DNA of 7,536 nucleotides from an uncultured Eubacteriales bacterium (GTDB taxonomy: Bacteria; Bacillota; Clostridia; Oscillospirales; QAMX01): contig URVL01000112.1 of the NCBI GenBank assembly GCA_900551265.1, positions 1 through 7,536 on the forward strand, written 5' to 3'. Under the pieces are notes generated by a model. That model saw nothing but the letters and a program-made list of their open reading frames with translations. It made no database searches and was not told the origin of the DNA. Made by a program: the position numbers and the translations under genes. How positions within the stretch are numbered: the first letter of the stretch is position 1; each line of letters starts with the position of its first letter. Positions 5,948 through 7,536 of this stretch are shown here, one piece after another.

Positions 5948-5991
5948 AACCAAAGGGATGGGAGTTTTTAAAGTCCCATCCCTTTGGTTTT
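5948..5991 (+). terminator. Strong intrinsic terminator after the aldo/keto reductase
   Basis: A perfect 16-base-pair stem, left arm 5948-5963 (AACCAAAGGGATGGGA) and right arm 5974-5989, closes a 10-base loop and runs into a short run of four T (5988-5991). It lies 34 bases after the aldo/keto reductase stop and well before the ABC transporter promoter, so it separates the two units. The T tract is short but the stem is long. Confidence 0.85.
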
Positions 5992-6079
5992 CCAGGAAGT
6001 CAAAAAACTTTCTATATTCGTGTATGCAACAAATTGTGCTCTTTTCCGTCCGAACTTGATTAAAACGACACGACCGACT

Positions 6080-6107
6080 TTGCATTTTATACAGAATCTG
6101 TTATACT
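6080..6107 (+). promoter_or_regulatory. Promoter of the ABC transporter gene
   Basis: TTGCAT (6080-6085, 4 of 6 to the -35 consensus) and TATACT (6102-6107, 5 of 6 to the -10 consensus) are 16 bases apart. The promoter lies after the terminator and 54 bases before the GTG start of the transporter. No other promoter of comparable quality is seen in 5992-6161. Confidence 0.6.
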
Positions 6108-6115
6108 AAATAACA
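6099..6115. promoter_or_regulatory. Operator-like palindrome over the transporter -10 box
   Basis: TGTTAT (6099-6104) and ATAACA (6110-6115) are perfect inverted repeats around a 5-base centre, and they cover the -10 box TATACT. A shorter dyad, ACAG-AAT-CTGT (6091-6101), abuts it. Position and size fit a repressor site of the MarR or TetR kind, both common for drug-exporter genes. No such regulator gene is in the window. Confidence 0.45.
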
Positions 6116-6161
6116 AGATAAAGCATACTGTATACAACAATGCATAGAAAGGGTTGGTTTT

Positions 6162-7536
6162 GTGAAAGTTCTTCTGCGAGTTGCCCGGGAAGCAGCTAAA
6201 TATAAATGGCTTTTGATTATCGCAGCGTTTGGTACGCTTGCAATGACCGGCGTTAATTTGGTTGCCCCCATGATCATGACAGAAATGACCGGTTATTTGA
6301 CAAGCGGTGTTGACCTGGAACGATTAAGGCGGATTGGTTTGCTGGCATTTGCGCTTCTTGCCCTATATCTTTTGAAAATCCTTTTTCGTTTTCTCAGTAA
6401 TTATATGGCCCATAAAGCTGCCTGGCAATTGGTGCAGGACATCCGCATGAAGGTATATAACCATATTCAATCCTTTTCCATGGGATTCTTTCACAACCGG
6501 CAGACCGGCGAACTGATGAGTCGCGTTGTAAACGATACCGCTCAGTTTGAGCTTCTATATGCGCATATACTTCCGGAAACGGTAACCAACATCGTTACAC
6601 TTGTAGGCGTCACAATTATTATCTTTTTCATCAATACAAAGCTTGCATTATTAACATGCATTCCCATTCCGTTCATTTTAATCTCTGCTTGGATTTTTGC
6701 AAAGAAGGTACGTCCAAATTTTCGTGTTTCCCAGAAGTCGCTTGCAACGCTGAATGCGCAGCTTCAGGACAACTTTTCCGGGATTCAGGAGATTCAGGCA
6801 TTTAACCAACAGGAAAAGGAATCCGGACGCGTTTTAGACAAGGCAAAAACGTTTACGCGCGCCATGCTGCGAGCTTTAAAATTGTCTGCGGTCTTTCATC
6901 CCTCTGTGGAGTTTTTGACATCACTCGGTAACGTAATCGTGGTTGGTTTCGGCGGACTTCTGGCATTTTATAATGAGGTGGCGTTCACAGACATTGTTGC
7001 ATTTTTATTTTATCTTTCTCTTTTTTATGCTCCAATAACGCAAATTGCCAACTTGATAGAGAACGCACAACAGGCGCTGGCAGGCGTAGAGCGTGTTGTA
7101 GAGATTCTGGATACCCCCGTCGGTATTAAAGACGCGCCCGGCGCCTATGATTTACCGCCAGTTCGTGGAGACATTTGTTTTCATCACATTAGTTTTTCTT
7201 ACATAGAGGGCATACCTGTTTTAAGCGATATTGACTTTGAGATTAAGCCCGGACAGATGGTAGCGCTTGTTGGGCCAACCGGCGTTGGCAAGACCACCAT
7301 GACACAACTTGTCGGACGGTTTTATGATCCAACCGCCGGTTCTGTTACCATTGATGGACATGATTTGCGGGATGTAACGCTGGAAAGTCTGCGTTCACAA
7401 ATTGCCATGGTTTTGCAGGATACGTTCCTTTTTAATGGCACAGTTGCGGAAAACATTTCCTATGCGCGTCCCTCTGCTTCATCGGAAGAGGTTGTTGCAG
7501 CAGCAAAATCCGCGCGTATTTACGACGATATCATGG
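6162..7536 (+). CDS. ABC exporter half-transporter (membrane plus ATPase domains), cut by window end
   Basis: The visible 458 residues are an ABC-type exporter with the membrane domain fused to the ATPase domain, as in multidrug and lipid exporters. Hydrophobic segments lie near residues 16-38, 58-78, 135-178 and 250-300, with the coupling-helix region MGFFHNRQTGELMSRVVND around 107-125. The nucleotide-binding domain follows, with Walker A GPTGVGKT at 371-378 and the Q-loop Gln near 419 in VLQDTFLF. The window stops before the LSGGQ signature, Walker B and H-loop, so the gene is incomplete only because of the window edge. The start is a GTG preceded by GAAAGGG (6147-6153), eight bases upstream; no in-frame ATG offers a better choice. 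Such half-transporters usually work as heterodimers with a second ABC gene just downstream, which would be outside the window. Substrate unknown. Confidence 0.93.
   Translation, partial: MKVLLRVAREAAKYKWLLIIAAFGTLAMTGVNLVAPMIMTEMTGYLTSGVDLERLRRIGLLAFALLALYLLKILFRFLSNYMAHKAAWQLVQDIRMKVYNHIQSFSMGFFHNRQTGELMSRVVNDTAQFELLYAHILPETVTNIVTLVGVTIIIFFINTKLALLTCIPIPFILISAWIFAKKVRPNFRVSQKSLATLNAQLQDNFSGIQEIQAFNQQEKESGRVLDKAKTFTRAMLRALKLSAVFHPSVEFLTSLGNVIVVGFGGLLAFYNEVAFTDIVAFLFYLSLFYAPITQIANLIENAQQALAGVERVVEILDTPVGIKDAPGAYDLPPVRGDICFHHISFSYIEGIPVLSDIDFEIKPGQMVALVGPTGVGKTTMTQLVGRFYDPTAGSVTIDGHDLRDVTLESLRSQIAMVLQDTFLFNGTVAENISYARPSASSEEVVAAAKSARIYDDIM

Noticed and set aside
1..7536. CRISPR array, tRNA, rRNA, transposase or phage integrase
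   Set aside because: No regularly spaced direct repeats, no tRNA-like cloverleaf and no recombinase motif was seen in either strand.

Overview
The window looks like a chromosomal segment of a gut-type Clostridia bacterium (Firmicutes; Oscillospiraceae or Lachnospiraceae-like). The basis is strong AGGAGG-type ribosome binding sites, A+T-rich sigma-A-like promoters, tightly packed genes and the protein families present. This placement is inference from style, not from a marker gene.

Layout. Positions 1-618 hold two small unrecognised genes (104 and 52 aa). They are visibly more G+C-rich than the rest, start with an extended -10 promoter and are separated by GC-rich tandem hairpins; they resemble cargo of a mobile element. 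Around 620-670 this block abuts a 5'-truncated alpha/beta hydrolase (to 1070), which kept its Ser-Asp-His triad but lost its N-terminal half and start. An intact short-chain dehydrogenase follows (1097-1921), then a second break: the first 81 residues or so of an iron-dependent alcohol dehydrogenase (1949-2194) run directly, in another frame, into a headless esterase (2179-2877). Next is an intact, overlapping three-gene operon: a lipoprotein esterase (2894-3913), a carboxymuconolactone-decarboxylase-family protein (3910-4230) and a stand-alone RibD-C/dihydrofolate-reductase-like reductase (4223-4936). An aldo/keto reductase with its own regulatory region follows (5071-5913) and ends at a strong hairpin terminator (5948-5991). 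The last gene, after a promoter with an operator-like palindrome, is an ABC exporter half-transporter (6162 onward) cut by the window edge.

How the parts fit. Esterases, an SDR, an alcohol dehydrogenase remnant, a CMD-family protein, a flavin/folate-reductase-like enzyme and an aldo/keto reductase side by side suggest a small-molecule hydrolysis and carbonyl-reduction locus (detoxification or use of an ester- or ketone-bearing compound), flanked by an exporter. The substrate cannot be read from sequence. Three hydrolase genes or remnants and two separate truncation junctions show that the locus is decaying or has been rearranged. I see no CRISPR array, tRNA, rRNA, transposase or integrase, and no clear new defence system.
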